The notes beneath the pieces are model-generated. The model saw nothing but the letters and a program-made list of their open reading frames with translations, had not been told where the DNA came from and searched no databases. A DNA stretch of 64,000 nt, taken from contig NZ_LHOX01000004.1 in the NCBI RefSeq assembly GCF_001297065.1, forward strand, positions 1 through 64,000. The letters run 5' to 3'. Shown here in pieces: positions 1-9,238 of this stretch. Origin of the DNA: Enterococcus sp. RIT-PI-f (GTDB taxonomy: Bacteria > Bacillota > Bacilli > Lactobacillales > Enterococcaceae). Both the position numbers and the translations under genes were made by a program. Positions within the stretch are counted from its first letter, which is position 1; each line of letters opens with the position of its first letter.

Positions 1-11
1 CAATTGAATAG

Positions 12-127
12 TGTGGTGGCGATAGCAAGAAGGATACACCTGTAACCATGCCGAACACAGAAGTTAAGCTTCTTAGCGCCGATTGTAGTGAAGGGTTTCC
101 CTTTGTGAGAGTAGGACGTCGCCACGC
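12..127 (+). rRNA. rrf: 5S ribosomal RNA
   Basis: The sequence has the typical 5S layout: 5' and 3' ends that pair (TGTGGTGGCGA with GTCGCCACGC), the ATGCCGAACACAGAAGTTAAGC core and a length of about 116 nt. It is the distal end of an rRNA operon whose 23S and 16S genes lie before the window. No tRNA gene follows it. Confidence 0.95.
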
Positions 128-132
128 AATGT

Positions 133-164
133 AAAACGTATATTTCACGATATACGTTTTTTTT
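133..164 (+). terminator. rRNA operon terminator
   Basis: A 10-bp stem, AAAACGTATA pairing with TATACGTTTT around an 8-nt loop, is followed by a T run. It lies directly behind the 5S gene. The AT-rich stretch from here to 332 holds no gene that I can support. Confidence 0.85.
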
Positions 165-332
165 ATGTTGTTTTTATGGTCTATAGCAGATAATCACACT
201 ACTTTATATTTGAAGCCAATCAACATGGAAAAAATGAGATATTACATGAAATTATTAAAAGTGATGACTTAAAATAACTTTTTTTTGTAAAAAATGATAC
301 ACTAGTAATGAAGTATTTTAAGGAGGGGTCAT

Positions 333-1229
333 ATGACTGATGAAGGGAAAAAAGAACAAGTTGAAGTAGATCATGAAGATTTTTCCAGCTCAGAAGAAGC
401 AACATTTGTCGATATCAAGCATGTTGCCTCTAAAAATATTGGTCAAATGCTGCAAGATCTCCAAGATTTTGAAACAGCAATTGAGAACGAAGATATTCCA
501 GAAATATACCGAATTTACAATGGTCGTCTACACAAGCAATTAAAGGAAACATCAAATCAAAACCATGAAATAGATGAATTATTGGCGCGGAAGATCCATG
601 ATCATTTCACGCTGACATTTCCGTTCATGCTACATTGCGAAAAGGTTTCACCAACCGTACATTATTATAAAATCGGCACGTATTTCCATGAACGTGCGAC
701 GATTGGCATCGACGCCAGTATTCCAGAAATATTTGTGATCCCCCAAATCGATGATGAATGGGATAAGTTTCAACGCGGCAATCGGGAAATGTTGACGTCG
801 ATTGAAAAACAGATCGATCAATTGGAAGCCAAACGAATCACGGCAATTTCTGAAGTCAAAACGATCCAAGAAAAAATCGATCAAGTTTCAGCAGCAGAAA
901 ATGAGCTGACTGAAACAAAAGGTTTCTTTAACCGCACGAAAGTGGAGGAAGAACTTGAACAATTGACCAATGAACGAAAAGCTTTAGAAGATAAACGCAA
1001 AGAGTGGGAAAGATATACCAACAATGAAGAAGAAATCACCCATGAGAAAGAACGTTTGCAAAAAAAATACCAAAACTTACGCTTGAAGAAAGCCATAGTA
1101 GAAAAAGAATTTCGCCAAATCGATGCTTACTTCGGTTCCTTTGAAGATTTTTCGGCTAAATTGATCACTTTTTTGAATCGGTATACTGGAAAGGAGTTGC
1201 ATGAACTTGACGAAAGAATCTACGAGTAA
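333..1229 (+). CDS. Coiled-coil protein of unknown function
   Basis: I do not recognise this 298-residue acidic protein. It has no signal peptide or membrane segment. Residues 1-140 look globular, with a mixed alpha/beta composition. Residues about 145-265 are rich in E, K, Q and L with heptad-like spacing and are probably a long coiled coil. The ATG follows a strong AAGGAGG at 321-327. Its 3' end overlaps the next gene by 29 nt, so the two are probably co-translated and may form a complex. SMC/SbcC-like names are often given to such coiled coils, but I see no Walker A motif. Confidence 0.8.
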   Translation: MTDEGKKEQVEVDHEDFSSSEEATFVDIKHVASKNIGQMLQDLQDFETAIENEDIPEIYRIYNGRLHKQLKETSNQNHEIDELLARKIHDHFTLTFPFMLHCEKVSPTVHYYKIGTYFHERATIGIDASIPEIFVIPQIDDEWDKFQRGNREMLTSIEKQIDQLEAKRITAISEVKTIQEKIDQVSAAENELTETKGFFNRTKVEEELEQLTNERKALEDKRKEWERYTNNEEEITHEKERLQKKYQNLRLKKAIVEKEFRQIDAYFGSFEDFSAKLITFLNRYTGKELHELDERIYE

Positions 1230-2253
1230 TCAAAATGAACATTCACTTGAAGAAACTGAATATCTAGTTGATGAGACTCAAACATCTGAAGATGCGATTG
1301 ATGCGCATCAGGAGGAACCAGAGACACTTTTGGACGTGTCAACGGATCAGCGAAGTGATCCATCTGAGCAACAATGGGCGCAAGATACAGACGCAGTCCA
1401 TGAAGATGACTATTATCAGGCAAAAGCTCAAGATCACGCACGGATCGAATCACTGATCGACCAAGCTGAAAAAGAATTGGCTGATTTAAAATTACGCAAA
1501 TCGATGATGGAATCTGATTTCGAAGGGTTACATACCCATTATCAGCATTTGATCGTAGGCGAAAAAGACATATCGACGATTGCCAAGAAAACTTTGCTGG
1601 AATACTATGCCTATGAATTTTTGAAACCACTAAAATCGATTCAGCTCTCCGCGACAGATAATTATGACACATGGCAAACCAAACATTTCTATGTCAGGTT
1701 CCAGTTGACGGAAGCAAAGCAGCTTGACTTGTATTTCAAACTGAATCCAATCAACAGTACCTATGAATCAAGTTACTTGCCGCTACTGACCATTGATTCA
1801 GCACAGCGATCGGTCTTAGTGAATGATGATCAAATCTTGCACTTGATTCGCCAATGGCATGCAGAAAATATATTCTCAGTCAATCAATTGTCACTCTTCA
1901 ACTATGATATCAATCAAATATTAGCCCATATCAAAGAATTAGGCTTTACTGTATCACCAAGCTTGATCGACAATACACAACGATTGTCGGTGGATATGGA
2001 AACAGATTTTCCTGTTGGGGACACTGTCTTGGATCAAATTTTTATTACCACAATGGAAAATAAAGACTATGATTTCCAGACGGAGAATTTAGGGGAAATA
2101 CGTATCCTCTTAGACAAAAATCAACGATTGACCATTCATATGCAGCCAAATTCGGCTGTGCTAACGATCGATTCTGACCAATGGAAACGGTCATTACTGG
2201 ATTTCTTTACCAGCTATGCGTTTTTGGTTCCATTAGTGGTACCTAGTAAATAA
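1201..2253 (+). CDS. Coiled-coil protein of unknown function, partner of the preceding gene
   Basis: This is a 350-residue cytoplasmic protein that I do not recognise. Residues 1-75 are very acidic and low in complexity (Glu, Asp, Gln, Thr), probably disordered. Residues about 80-115 form a short coiled coil, and the remaining 230 residues look like one or more globular alpha/beta domains. It starts inside the previous gene. AAGGAG at 1191-1196 is only 4 nt from ATG 1201, so TTG at 1207 with 10-nt spacing is an alternative start. A terminator follows at 2280. Confidence 0.8.
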   Translation: MNLTKESTSNQNEHSLEETEYLVDETQTSEDAIDAHQEEPETLLDVSTDQRSDPSEQQWAQDTDAVHEDDYYQAKAQDHARIESLIDQAEKELADLKLRKSMMESDFEGLHTHYQHLIVGEKDISTIAKKTLLEYYAYEFLKPLKSIQLSATDNYDTWQTKHFYVRFQLTEAKQLDLYFKLNPINSTYESSYLPLLTIDSAQRSVLVNDDQILHLIRQWHAENIFSVNQLSLFNYDINQILAHIKELGFTVSPSLIDNTQRLSVDMETDFPVGDTVLDQIFITTMENKDYDFQTENLGEIRILLDKNQRLTIHMQPNSAVLTIDSDQWKRSLLDFFTSYAFLVPLVVPSK

Positions 2254-2279
2254 TCTTAGCCCTTATAAGAAGAAAAATG

Positions 2280-2315
2280 CTAAAATGGTTGTTATAACCA
2301 TTTTGGCTTTTTTTT
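2280..2315 (+). terminator. Rho-independent terminator
   Basis: AAAATGGTT (2282-2290) pairs with AACCATTTT (2296-2304) around a 5-nt loop, followed by GGC and a T run. It ends the two-gene coiled-coil unit. Confidence 0.85.
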
Positions 2316-2331
2316 GAAAGGAGTTTTTTTG

Positions 2332-3333
2332 ATGCATACTGCAATTGGTTTTTATGAAGGTCGTTCTTTGTCAGACCCGGGTGTTTTCCAGCAACAATTG
2401 ATCACTTTGCCGACATTAGGCCCTCAGGATTTACAGGTCGAGGTAAAAGCAATATCTGTCAACCCAATCGACGTGAAAAGACGGACCAGCATCAAAAAGT
2501 CCGATCAGTTTATCGTGCAAGGGTATGATGCCTGCGGCGTGGTTACAGCAGTTGGTGAATCTGTGACAGGTTTCGCTATAGGAGATCGGGTATTTTATGC
2601 AGGAACTACAAATCGTTCGGGAGCAAATCAACACTATCAGCTGGTAGACAGCAGAATTGTAGCCAAAGCGCCAGAGGGTGTCACCGAAGAAGCGCTGGCT
2701 GCGTTGCCGTTGACCAGTATCACTGCTTGGGAGCTGCTATTTGAAAAAATGGGGTTTGTGCCAAGAGAAAACGCCAATACCGGTTCGATCTTGATCGTGA
2801 ATGCAAGCGGCGGGGTAGGATCAATTGCTGCGCAATTGGCAAAATGGGCTGGTTTGACAGTATATGGAACCAGTAGTCCAGAAAACCAGACATGGCTTCG
2901 CCAGAATGGTGTTGATTTCCCGATCGATCACCATCAGCCCCTCAAGAAGCAGATCGAGGGTACATTTCAGGCAATCGTATTATTCTATGACGGATCGGCT
3001 TACTTGCCTCAATGTATTGATTTAATCGCGCCATTTGGTAAAATCGGCATGATCGTCAACACCGAAAAACCACTTGATTTGAATCCATTTAAGAATATAT
3101 GTGTCGATTTTTTCTGGGAATATATGTTTGCTAAAACAGATACCGGTCATGATATTGCTTCTCAAGGCGCTATTCTGACTAAGATTGCGCAATTATTGGC
3201 AGATAAAACCATCCATGCTACTGTAACCAAAACAATTACTGGTGGGATAACGGTCCCCCATCTGAAAGAGGCGACTGCGCTCGTAGAAAACCATCATACG
3301 GGTAAAGTCGTGGTCACTGGAGGCTTTGCTTGA
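2332..3333 (+). CDS. Zinc-independent MDR oxidoreductase (quinone-reductase-like)
   Basis: This 333-residue protein belongs to the medium-chain dehydrogenase/reductase superfamily, quinone oxidoreductase/YogA-like branch. The N-terminal GroES-like half is followed by a Rossmann NAD(P)-binding segment with the glycine-rich motif NASGGVGSIAAQLAKWAG. I do not see the cysteine pattern of the structural zinc lobe, so it is probably zinc-independent despite common naming as a zinc-type alcohol dehydrogenase. ATG 2332 is 8 nt behind AAAGGAG; the frame is open upstream to TTG 2314 but that would include the RBS. The stop overlaps the next start as TGATG, so the two are coupled. The substrate is unknown. 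Confidence 0.88.
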   Translation: MHTAIGFYEGRSLSDPGVFQQQLITLPTLGPQDLQVEVKAISVNPIDVKRRTSIKKSDQFIVQGYDACGVVTAVGESVTGFAIGDRVFYAGTTNRSGANQHYQLVDSRIVAKAPEGVTEEALAALPLTSITAWELLFEKMGFVPRENANTGSILIVNASGGVGSIAAQLAKWAGLTVYGTSSPENQTWLRQNGVDFPIDHHQPLKKQIEGTFQAIVLFYDGSAYLPQCIDLIAPFGKIGMIVNTEKPLDLNPFKNICVDFFWEYMFAKTDTGHDIASQGAILTKIAQLLADKTIHATVTKTITGGITVPHLKEATALVENHHTGKVVVTGGFA

Positions 3334-4076
3334 TGTCTACACCCGAGGAGCTTTACTGGGATGATTTTGCCGATACCTACGCTGAGATTCAAGAAGAGTC
3401 ACAGCTGCCAATTGCCAAAGACTTGGTGGCCTATTTACGGGAAATAAACCTCTTGCCGCTTGACACCTTCGTCGATTTTGCGGCAGGAAGCGGAAAGTAC
3501 GTCGCTGCGTTCTATCCTTTTGTTCAAACATATGTAGCGCTTGATTTTTCACAAGAAATGCTGCGCATCATACGTCAACGTGTCCCAGATCCACAAGAAA
3601 AAATCATCCGGATAAAAAAAGATCAGCAGTCATTCCTTGCTGATCCCACTGTATATTCATGTATTTTTATGGCAATGAATCCTGCATTGGTCGATGAAGA
3701 ATCATTGCTGCGTTTTTGTCAAAAAACCACATGCTTGTTGATTTTGCGGGTGGTGGAGGAGTCAGAGGATCTTTTTCAGCCCTTTGAAATCCCTGCAGAA
3801 GCTAATGATGCACTTGAATTGAACAATACCTATAAAAGATGGCTGGATCAAGCAGAAATTCCATGGAAAAGTCAGCAATTTGCCTATGTGGTCACGGAAG
3901 TTATTGACCAACCCACATTTCGGGCTTATTTTGCGGATGACTATGCACCGAGTACGCTTGACACACTCTGTCAACAGGTATTTGAACAAAAGCAGTACCG
4001 TATCAGTACGACCAAAATCGTCTTTGAGTTATTAATCGTTCGAAATGAATGTGTTGCTGATCATAAGAGTATATAA
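3333..4076 (+). CDS. Class I SAM-dependent methyltransferase
   Basis: The 247-residue product carries a Rossmann-type motif I (VDFAAGSGKYV, about residues 47-57) followed by an acidic motif II region (VALDFSQEM), as in Methyltransf_25-type small-molecule methyltransferases. The substrate cannot be read from the sequence. ATG 3333 overlaps the TGA of the oxidoreductase gene and is preceded by GGAGGC at 3319, suggesting a two-gene operon. The last 16 nt overlap the convergent permease gene on the other strand. Confidence 0.85.
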   Translation: MSTPEELYWDDFADTYAEIQEESQLPIAKDLVAYLREINLLPLDTFVDFAAGSGKYVAAFYPFVQTYVALDFSQEMLRIIRQRVPDPQEKIIRIKKDQQSFLADPTVYSCIFMAMNPALVDEESLLRFCQKTTCLLILRVVEESEDLFQPFEIPAEANDALELNNTYKRWLDQAEIPWKSQQFAYVVTEVIDQPTFRAYFADDYAPSTLDTLCQQVFEQKQYRISTTKIVFELLIVRNECVADHKSI

Positions 4077-5164
4077 ACAACAGCTGCTACTGTGATCAGC
4101 AAGGCAGTGTTCACAAGGTAAAAGCGTTTTTGATACTGTTTGGTTTCTTGCGGCAAGGCTTGTTTGATCAATTTATAAGCAATCAAGTTTGCCAATGATG
4201 CGATCAACGTACCGAGACCTCCAAGATTGACCCCAAGTAATAACGCTTTTTCCAAGGTAGTAAAGGGCGCGATCAAGATAGCTGCCGGTACATTGGAAAT
4301 GACTTGTGACAACAAGATACTGCCGATCAGTGCTTGATGACTTTCTTGAAAGTAAGGCTGGATCGTATCAATGATCACAGTTTGTGCTTGGATGTTGCCC
4401 ACGATCAGAAAAAAGAAAACAAAAGTCAACAGCAGCAGATAATCAACTTTTACAAATAATTGCTTGTTTTGAAAAAAAATCACAGCAGCAGTAAGACCCA
4501 CAGCAGCAGGCATGGGCAATAGGCCAAAAATACCGAGGATCATCACAAGCAGCAAGCCACTATATACAGTTGTTTCTTTCTTTTTGAAGATCACTGGTTC
4601 TACTCTGATCGTTAACGGTTTTTTCGGCAATAGTTGGATCAATAGGAGTAAAGCAAGCAAGGAAAGCCCCACAAAGGTAGCAGTTGTGGCTAAAAAGCGC
4701 GGCAAGGGAATCGCATAATACGAAAATAAAAACAAATTTTGCGGATTGCCGAAAGGAAATAGGCTACTGCCCATATTTGCCGCCGCTGTCAGGTAGACAG
4801 CACCTAGTAGTACACTACTGCGTTCTTGTATGCCACGCGTTAACATGATATACATGGGGAGCAAAGTCAAAATTGCCACATCATTGGTCAGCAGCATTGA
4901 ACTAAAAAAACTTAAAAGGACGATCGAGCGAATCAATGTTCTTAAATATTGGCTTTTTTGAAGGATAGTTTGTCCTAATGTATGGAGTAGGCCAGCGTGT
5001 TCCAAGCCATTGATGACGAGCATCAAGCCAAATAATGAGAAGATAACTTTATAATCAATAAAAGACCAACTAAAGCGCCCGGTCAAACAGGTGACAAGGG
5101 CTAAAATCAATGATAAAGTGAATAATAAATCACTCTTAAAAAAACCAATCAATCGTGTTTTCAT
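4061..5164 (-). CDS. SLC13/ArsB-type anion permease
   Basis: This integral membrane protein of 367 residues has about 10 hydrophobic segments and looks like the ion-transporter superfamily that includes ArsB, NhaD, CitMHS and SLC13 permeases. The segments around TNDVAILTLLPMYIML and GNPQNLFLFSYY match the pattern of re-entrant anion-binding loops in that family. Start codon 5164 has GAAAGGTG upstream; the frame is open further up to 5245, but without an RBS. The gene is convergent with and overlaps the methyltransferase gene by 16 bp. The ion carried is not known. Confidence 0.8.
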   Translation of the reverse strand: MKTRLIGFFKSDLLFTLSLILALVTCLTGRFSWSFIDYKVIFSLFGLMLVINGLEHAGLLHTLGQTILQKSQYLRTLIRSIVLLSFFSSMLLTNDVAILTLLPMYIMLTRGIQERSSVLLGAVYLTAAANMGSSLFPFGNPQNLFLFSYYAIPLPRFLATTATFVGLSLLALLLLIQLLPKKPLTIRVEPVIFKKKETTVYSGLLLVMILGIFGLLPMPAAVGLTAAVIFFQNKQLFVKVDYLLLLTFVFFFLIVGNIQAQTVIIDTIQPYFQESHQALIGSILLSQVISNVPAAILIAPFTTLEKALLLGVNLGGLGTLIASLANLIAYKLIKQALPQETKQYQKRFYLVNTALLITVAAVVYILL

Positions 5165-5309
5165 TTGTACACACCTTTCTCCACCCTGCATTTTACCATT
5201 TCTACTACAGAGAAACAAAACAAAGTGCGTTGTGCCCATGAACAATGGAGAGGAAAAACCAGGATGGAACCAATGAGTCGATCGATCATACGTGAGGAGG
5301 GATCCCCCA

Positions 5310-6776
5310 GTGAATTTGATGCAATTACTTGAAAAAAATCAGCAGGTCCATTTCCAGATCTTGGCGATGTTTTTTCGAGAAGGTTCAGAGATTTCCTATA
5401 AAAAAATCGCCAAAAAATTATCTGTGTCTGCGCCTACAGTGCAAAAAGAAATGCAAAATCTTGCTGCCTCTTTACAAACGTTTCATCAAGATGCGATGAT
5501 CAGCAATGGGGAAAATGATCGTGTCCATTTGACGCTCCCAGTAGATTTTGATTTACGAGAATTTTTGTACCAATATTTATCAGAAGCCATCGATTTTAAA
5601 ATTTTATCCTATGTGTTTTTTCATCGAGAAGAATCGACGACCAAAATGATGCTGGAATTGGTGCTGAGTGAAGCGTCGCTTTTTCGTCATTTCAAAACGA
5701 TCAATACGTTATTATCCGAATTTGAGATTCAATTGAAGAACAAGAAGTTGGTAGGGGATGAACGTCAAATTCGTTTCTTCTTTTTTCAATTCTTCGCAGA
5801 AAGTTATCCTGCAGCCAAAATAAAAAGTCATTTTTCACGGGCCAGTACGGATAATCTGATTCGTGTGATCGAGGGCCAATTGGCCATCAAGTTATCAAAG
5901 GGTCAGGCAGCAAGACTGAGTTTGTGGTTTGGTTTGATGGAAGCCCGTTTCGATTATCGAGGGTCGCAACAACATGATGGGTCCTATGAACTCTTAAAAT
6001 CACTGGAAAATGATGCGGATTTTCAAGTGCTTAGAAATGTGATGGGTCGTTATTTAAGTCGGTTTGCCGTTTCTTGGAGTGACTACGAAACCCTTTATTT
6101 GTATTTGTTTTTATTGGCAGAGGGCATCATCGTCCCAGCCCTTCCTGACACAGATAGTGCTCATTTTTTTTGGTCCCAAATCAGCAAGAGCAACACAGTA
6201 TTGTTGCAAGCGTTGAATGACATGACACCGGGACGCCACCAGGAAGAAGCCCTATTTTCGATGCTAACAACAATCAGTGTCCAGTCGATCTATCAGCAAG
6301 GATCAATTGTTGCCTTTGCTGAATTACAGCCTGAAACGGTCTCGAATACACATGATTTGACCACGAGTCAGCAAGCGATTGCTGCATTGGCCAAACAATC
6401 AGGGCAAGTCTATTCAGCAGAGAAGATTCAGCATTTAGTGAATGAATTGTTGCTGGTACAGGATTGGCTGCAAGTGAAGCAAGAACAAAAATTTATTGTG
6501 GGGATCTTGCTATCCCAATCTCAACTGCGCAGTGCATTCTTGCGGCGCTTTTTGATCAAGGAATTGGCTGGCTATCCCAATATACATTTTGAAGAAGCGC
6601 CAACAGTAGTCTATGATCTATTGATTGTCGATCATCCAGAGATAGCAGAAGGTTATCACTACAAAAAGCAAATGATCTTGACAGGCGGTGCCAATCCGTT
6701 TGAAGAAGCACGATTGCATACGATCGTTGAAGAAATCAGAAGAAATAACCTTGAAAGTGAGTTGGAAAGAGTATGA
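5310..6776 (+). CDS. Mga-like transcriptional regulator
   Basis: The 488-residue protein opens with a helix-turn-helix (EISYKKIAKKLSVSAPTVQKEM) followed by a second HTH_Mga-like region and a long PRD-like helical core. This is the layout of Mga/AtxA virulence-type regulators of Streptococcus and Enterococcus. The chosen start is GTG 5310, nine bases behind AGGAGG at 5295-5300; ATG 5319 is an alternative. The gene overlaps the next one by 4 nt (ATGA), so the regulator and the flavoprotein are made together. Whether it controls its own operon is an inference. Confidence 0.8.
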   Translation: MNLMQLLEKNQQVHFQILAMFFREGSEISYKKIAKKLSVSAPTVQKEMQNLAASLQTFHQDAMISNGENDRVHLTLPVDFDLREFLYQYLSEAIDFKILSYVFFHREESTTKMMLELVLSEASLFRHFKTINTLLSEFEIQLKNKKLVGDERQIRFFFFQFFAESYPAAKIKSHFSRASTDNLIRVIEGQLAIKLSKGQAARLSLWFGLMEARFDYRGSQQHDGSYELLKSLENDADFQVLRNVMGRYLSRFAVSWSDYETLYLYLFLLAEGIIVPALPDTDSAHFFWSQISKSNTVLLQALNDMTPGRHQEEALFSMLTTISVQSIYQQGSIVAFAELQPETVSNTHDLTTSQQAIAALAKQSGQVYSAEKIQHLVNELLLVQDWLQVKQEQKFIVGILLSQSQLRSAFLRRFLIKELAGYPNIHFEEAPTVVYDLLIVDHPEIAEGYHYKKQMILTGGANPFEEARLHTIVEEIRRNNLESELERV

Positions 6777-8137
6777 GAATAGTAATAATCGGGGGCTCTC
6801 ATGCAGGGTTAGCAGCAGCACGGCATTTAAAAAAAGCAAATCCCAAAGTAGATGTGATCATCATTGAAAAATCGAGTGTTCTAGGCTACATTGCGAGCAG
6901 CTTGAATCTAGTCTTGGAAGGGTATATCGAGCAGTTGCAAGACTCTAGAACCGCGACAGCGAGCGAACTGTTGTCAGAAGGGATCAATGTGATGCTCAAT
7001 AGTGAAGTCATTGCGATTCATCCTGCGCGTAAAGTGGTTCAATTCAAGACGTCGACAGCATCTTTTGTGCAAGAAGATGAAGTCGCCTACGATGGCTTGA
7101 TTTTGGCGATGGGTTCTAGTACGTTTCGGACGGAATTTGCAGAAGATGTTGAAGCACAGATCACCACCTATAAAACGATTGGACAGTCACGTCATGCATT
7201 GGCTAAGATTCAATCGGCCAAAACGGTGGCCATCGTCGGTGCTGGATTGATTGGCTTCGAGTTGGCTGAGTCATTAAGCGGACAGCATAAGGAAGTTCAT
7301 TTGATTGACCGGATGGATACGTTGTTATTTCGCTATTTCGATCAGGAAATCGCTGAAATTTTGATGGCGCGTTTTCCTGAAAATCTGCGCATTTATTTGA
7401 ATAGCAATGTCGCCCATACCAAGAAAGATGCAGCGGGGAATTACACAGGACTCTTGTTGTCCAACGGTAAGGAAATTTCTGCGGACATCGTTGTCTACGC
7501 GGTCAATCCCCGTCCAAATGTTGCTTTGGTGGAGGAATTTCTGACCCTTAATCTAGATGGGACTATTCGGACGGATGATTATTTGCAAACATCTGATCCG
7601 TCGATCTATGCGATTGGCGATTTGGTGTCGATCCCTTTCAATCATTCTGATAGTTCTTTGTATATCCCTCTAGTCACAAACGCCTATCGGACGGGAATCA
7701 TCGCAGCAACCAATCTGTTGGCAGCTGTAAATGGCACCGCCAAGATCCCATTTCCTAAAATGCAGCGAACAGTGGTGAGTAAATTATTTGGTTATTATGT
7801 CAGCAGCTCTGGTATCAATGAAACGGAAGCACCATATTATGGCTTTCAGGTTGATTCTGTGACCAAAACCTTTCATTCCCGTACTTTTTTTACCCGGGAA
7901 GAAAACTTCGAAGTCACGCTGAAACTGATCTATGATCGAGAGAGCCAAGTGATTATGGGTGGGCAGATCATTACGAGTGATCGCGGTAGTTTGGAGATCA
8001 TCAATACGATTTCCACTTTGATCCATAGTGAAGCAACATTGCAGCAATTGGCGACCATGGACTACTTTTTTAATCCAACGATCTCATTTCCATTACATTT
8101 TTTAAACCAACTGGCCATCGATGCGCTGATCAAATAA
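6773..8137 (+). CDS. Cysteine-free NADH peroxidase/oxidase-like flavoprotein
   Basis: The 454-residue protein has the full architecture of the Npx/Nox/CoA-disulfide reductase family: an FAD motif (IVIIGGSHAGLAAARHL, residues 3-19) including His10, an NAD motif (VAIVGAGLIGFELAESL, about 152-168), the second FAD motif with IYAIGDLV near 280, and a C-terminal dimerisation domain. The redox-active Cys42 of the family is Ser here (GYIASSLN, residues 38-45), and I find no cysteine anywhere in the protein. In the family, Cys42 mutants of streptococcal NADH oxidase make H2O2 instead of water, so this enzyme may be an H2O2-forming oxidase, a reductase for another acceptor, or a sensor. It overlaps the Mga-like gene by 4 nt. 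Confidence 0.85.
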   Translation: MRIVIIGGSHAGLAAARHLKKANPKVDVIIIEKSSVLGYIASSLNLVLEGYIEQLQDSRTATASELLSEGINVMLNSEVIAIHPARKVVQFKTSTASFVQEDEVAYDGLILAMGSSTFRTEFAEDVEAQITTYKTIGQSRHALAKIQSAKTVAIVGAGLIGFELAESLSGQHKEVHLIDRMDTLLFRYFDQEIAEILMARFPENLRIYLNSNVAHTKKDAAGNYTGLLLSNGKEISADIVVYAVNPRPNVALVEEFLTLNLDGTIRTDDYLQTSDPSIYAIGDLVSIPFNHSDSSLYIPLVTNAYRTGIIAATNLLAAVNGTAKIPFPKMQRTVVSKLFGYYVSSSGINETEAPYYGFQVDSVTKTFHSRTFFTREENFEVTLKLIYDRESQVIMGGQIITSDRGSLEIINTISTLIHSEATLQQLATMDYFFNPTISFPLHFLNQLAIDALIK

Positions 8138-8170
8138 TGCACAGTTATTTTAAAATACGGATAGCGATGT

Positions 8171-8202
8171 AAACCTACGTTTTTTGTAGGTTTATTTTTT
8201 TT
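8171..8202 (+). terminator. Rho-independent terminator
   Basis: AAACCTAC (8171-8178) pairs with GTAGGTTT (8186-8193), followed by a T-rich tail. It separates the flavoprotein operon from the iron-uptake operon. Confidence 0.8.
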
Positions 8203-8250
8203 ATGCAAAAAATGCTTGTGATTTTTTTCATTATCAAGTACCCTTATATA

Positions 8251-8269
8251 GAGAATGAGAATCGTTATC
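8251..8269 (+). promoter_or_regulatory. Fur box
   Basis: GAGAATGAGAATCGTTATC matches the classical 19-bp Fur consensus GATAATGATAATCATTATC at 16 of 19 positions. It sits 22 bp before the first gene of the siderophore importer and just after a possible -10 element (TATATA, 8245-8250). Iron-dependent repression by Fur is the obvious inference. Confidence 0.8.
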
Positions 8270-8290
8270 AATTAGATTTTGGAGGAAAAA

Positions 8291-9238
8291 ATGAAAAGAA
8301 TCAGCGTATTTCTGCTGTTTTGCATCTTAATGATCACCTCGTTATTTGTTGGCACCCACGAGCTTTCAATAGCTGGATTGCTGGCAGGGGTACCGGAAGC
8401 ATGGATGGTTCTGGTCAAAATCAGACTGCCACGAACGATCAGTTTAGTGATTGCCGGGAGCATAGTGAGTCTTTGCGGCAAGGTCATGCAGCATTTACTG
8501 CAAAATAAATTTGTGGCAGCTGAAGCAGTAGGACTAAGTGATAGTGCCAGATTGGGCATTTTGATGGTTATGTTGTTTTTGCCGAATGGCTCGGTTTTAC
8601 TGCGGACGGCAGTGGCTGCTTTGTTTGCCTATCTTGGTGTCTTGCTGTTTCTATCGATCAGCCGATTATTGCCGAAAGACAACCCCATGATGCTGCCATT
8701 GGCTGGGGTGATGTTTGGCAATATCATTGGGGCAGTCAGCGGCTTCTTGGCCTATCGTTATCAATTAGTCCAAAATGTATCTTCATGGCTGCAAGGCAAT
8801 TTTGCCACAATCACAGTCGGCCAATATGAATGGTTATATCTCATCATCCCTGTATTCTTTCTCTTATATTTTGTGACCTATGAAATCACGATTGCCGGGT
8901 TGGGAGAAGATGTTGCACGTAGTTTAGGTATCAATTATGGCTTCTTGCGGATGTTCGTTCTAGGCTTAGTAGCCTTTGCCAGCAGTATTGTTTTGTTGAT
9001 GGTGGGACAGTTGCCTTTCTTAGGGATCGTGGTACCAAATATGATTGGCATATTCTTTGGCGATCATTTAAAGAACAATTTGTGGTTGACTTGTTTTGCA
9101 GGAAGTAGTTTTTTGCTGATCTGTGATCTTTTAGCCAGAACCGTTATTGCACCGTATGAAATGCCTGTCAGCGTGATTGCGGGCATGATTGGCGGCAGCT
9201 TATTATTAGGTTTATTATTTTGGAGGCAGATACGATGA
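8291..9238 (+). CDS. Siderophore ABC importer permease 1 (FecCD family)
   Basis: The 315-residue, highly hydrophobic protein has the FecCD/BtuC pattern: the motif RLPRTISLVIAGS near residue 50 and a C-terminal GQLPFLGIVVPNM segment. The gene order permease, permease, ATPase, lipoprotein matches B. subtilis yclNOPQ and Vibrio fatDCBA-type loci, so this is the YclN/FatD-like subunit. ATG 8291 lies 5 nt behind GGAGG. The stop overlaps the second permease start by ATGA. It is probably repressed by Fur through the box at 8251. Confidence 0.88.
   Translation: MKRISVFLLFCILMITSLFVGTHELSIAGLLAGVPEAWMVLVKIRLPRTISLVIAGSIVSLCGKVMQHLLQNKFVAAEAVGLSDSARLGILMVMLFLPNGSVLLRTAVAALFAYLGVLLFLSISRLLPKDNPMMLPLAGVMFGNIIGAVSGFLAYRYQLVQNVSSWLQGNFATITVGQYEWLYLIIPVFFLLYFVTYEITIAGLGEDVARSLGINYGFLRMFVLGLVAFASSIVLLMVGQLPFLGIVVPNMIGIFFGDHLKNNLWLTCFAGSSFLLICDLLARTVIAPYEMPVSVIAGMIGGSLLLGLLFWRQIR

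Noticed and set aside
128-332. tRNA genes after the 5S gene
   Set aside because: No cloverleaf or CCA end can be found; the stretch is an AT-rich intergenic region behind a terminator.
1220-1672. 150-codon minus-strand frame
   Set aside because: Shadow of the coiled-coil gene at 1201, with composition typical of antisense frames.
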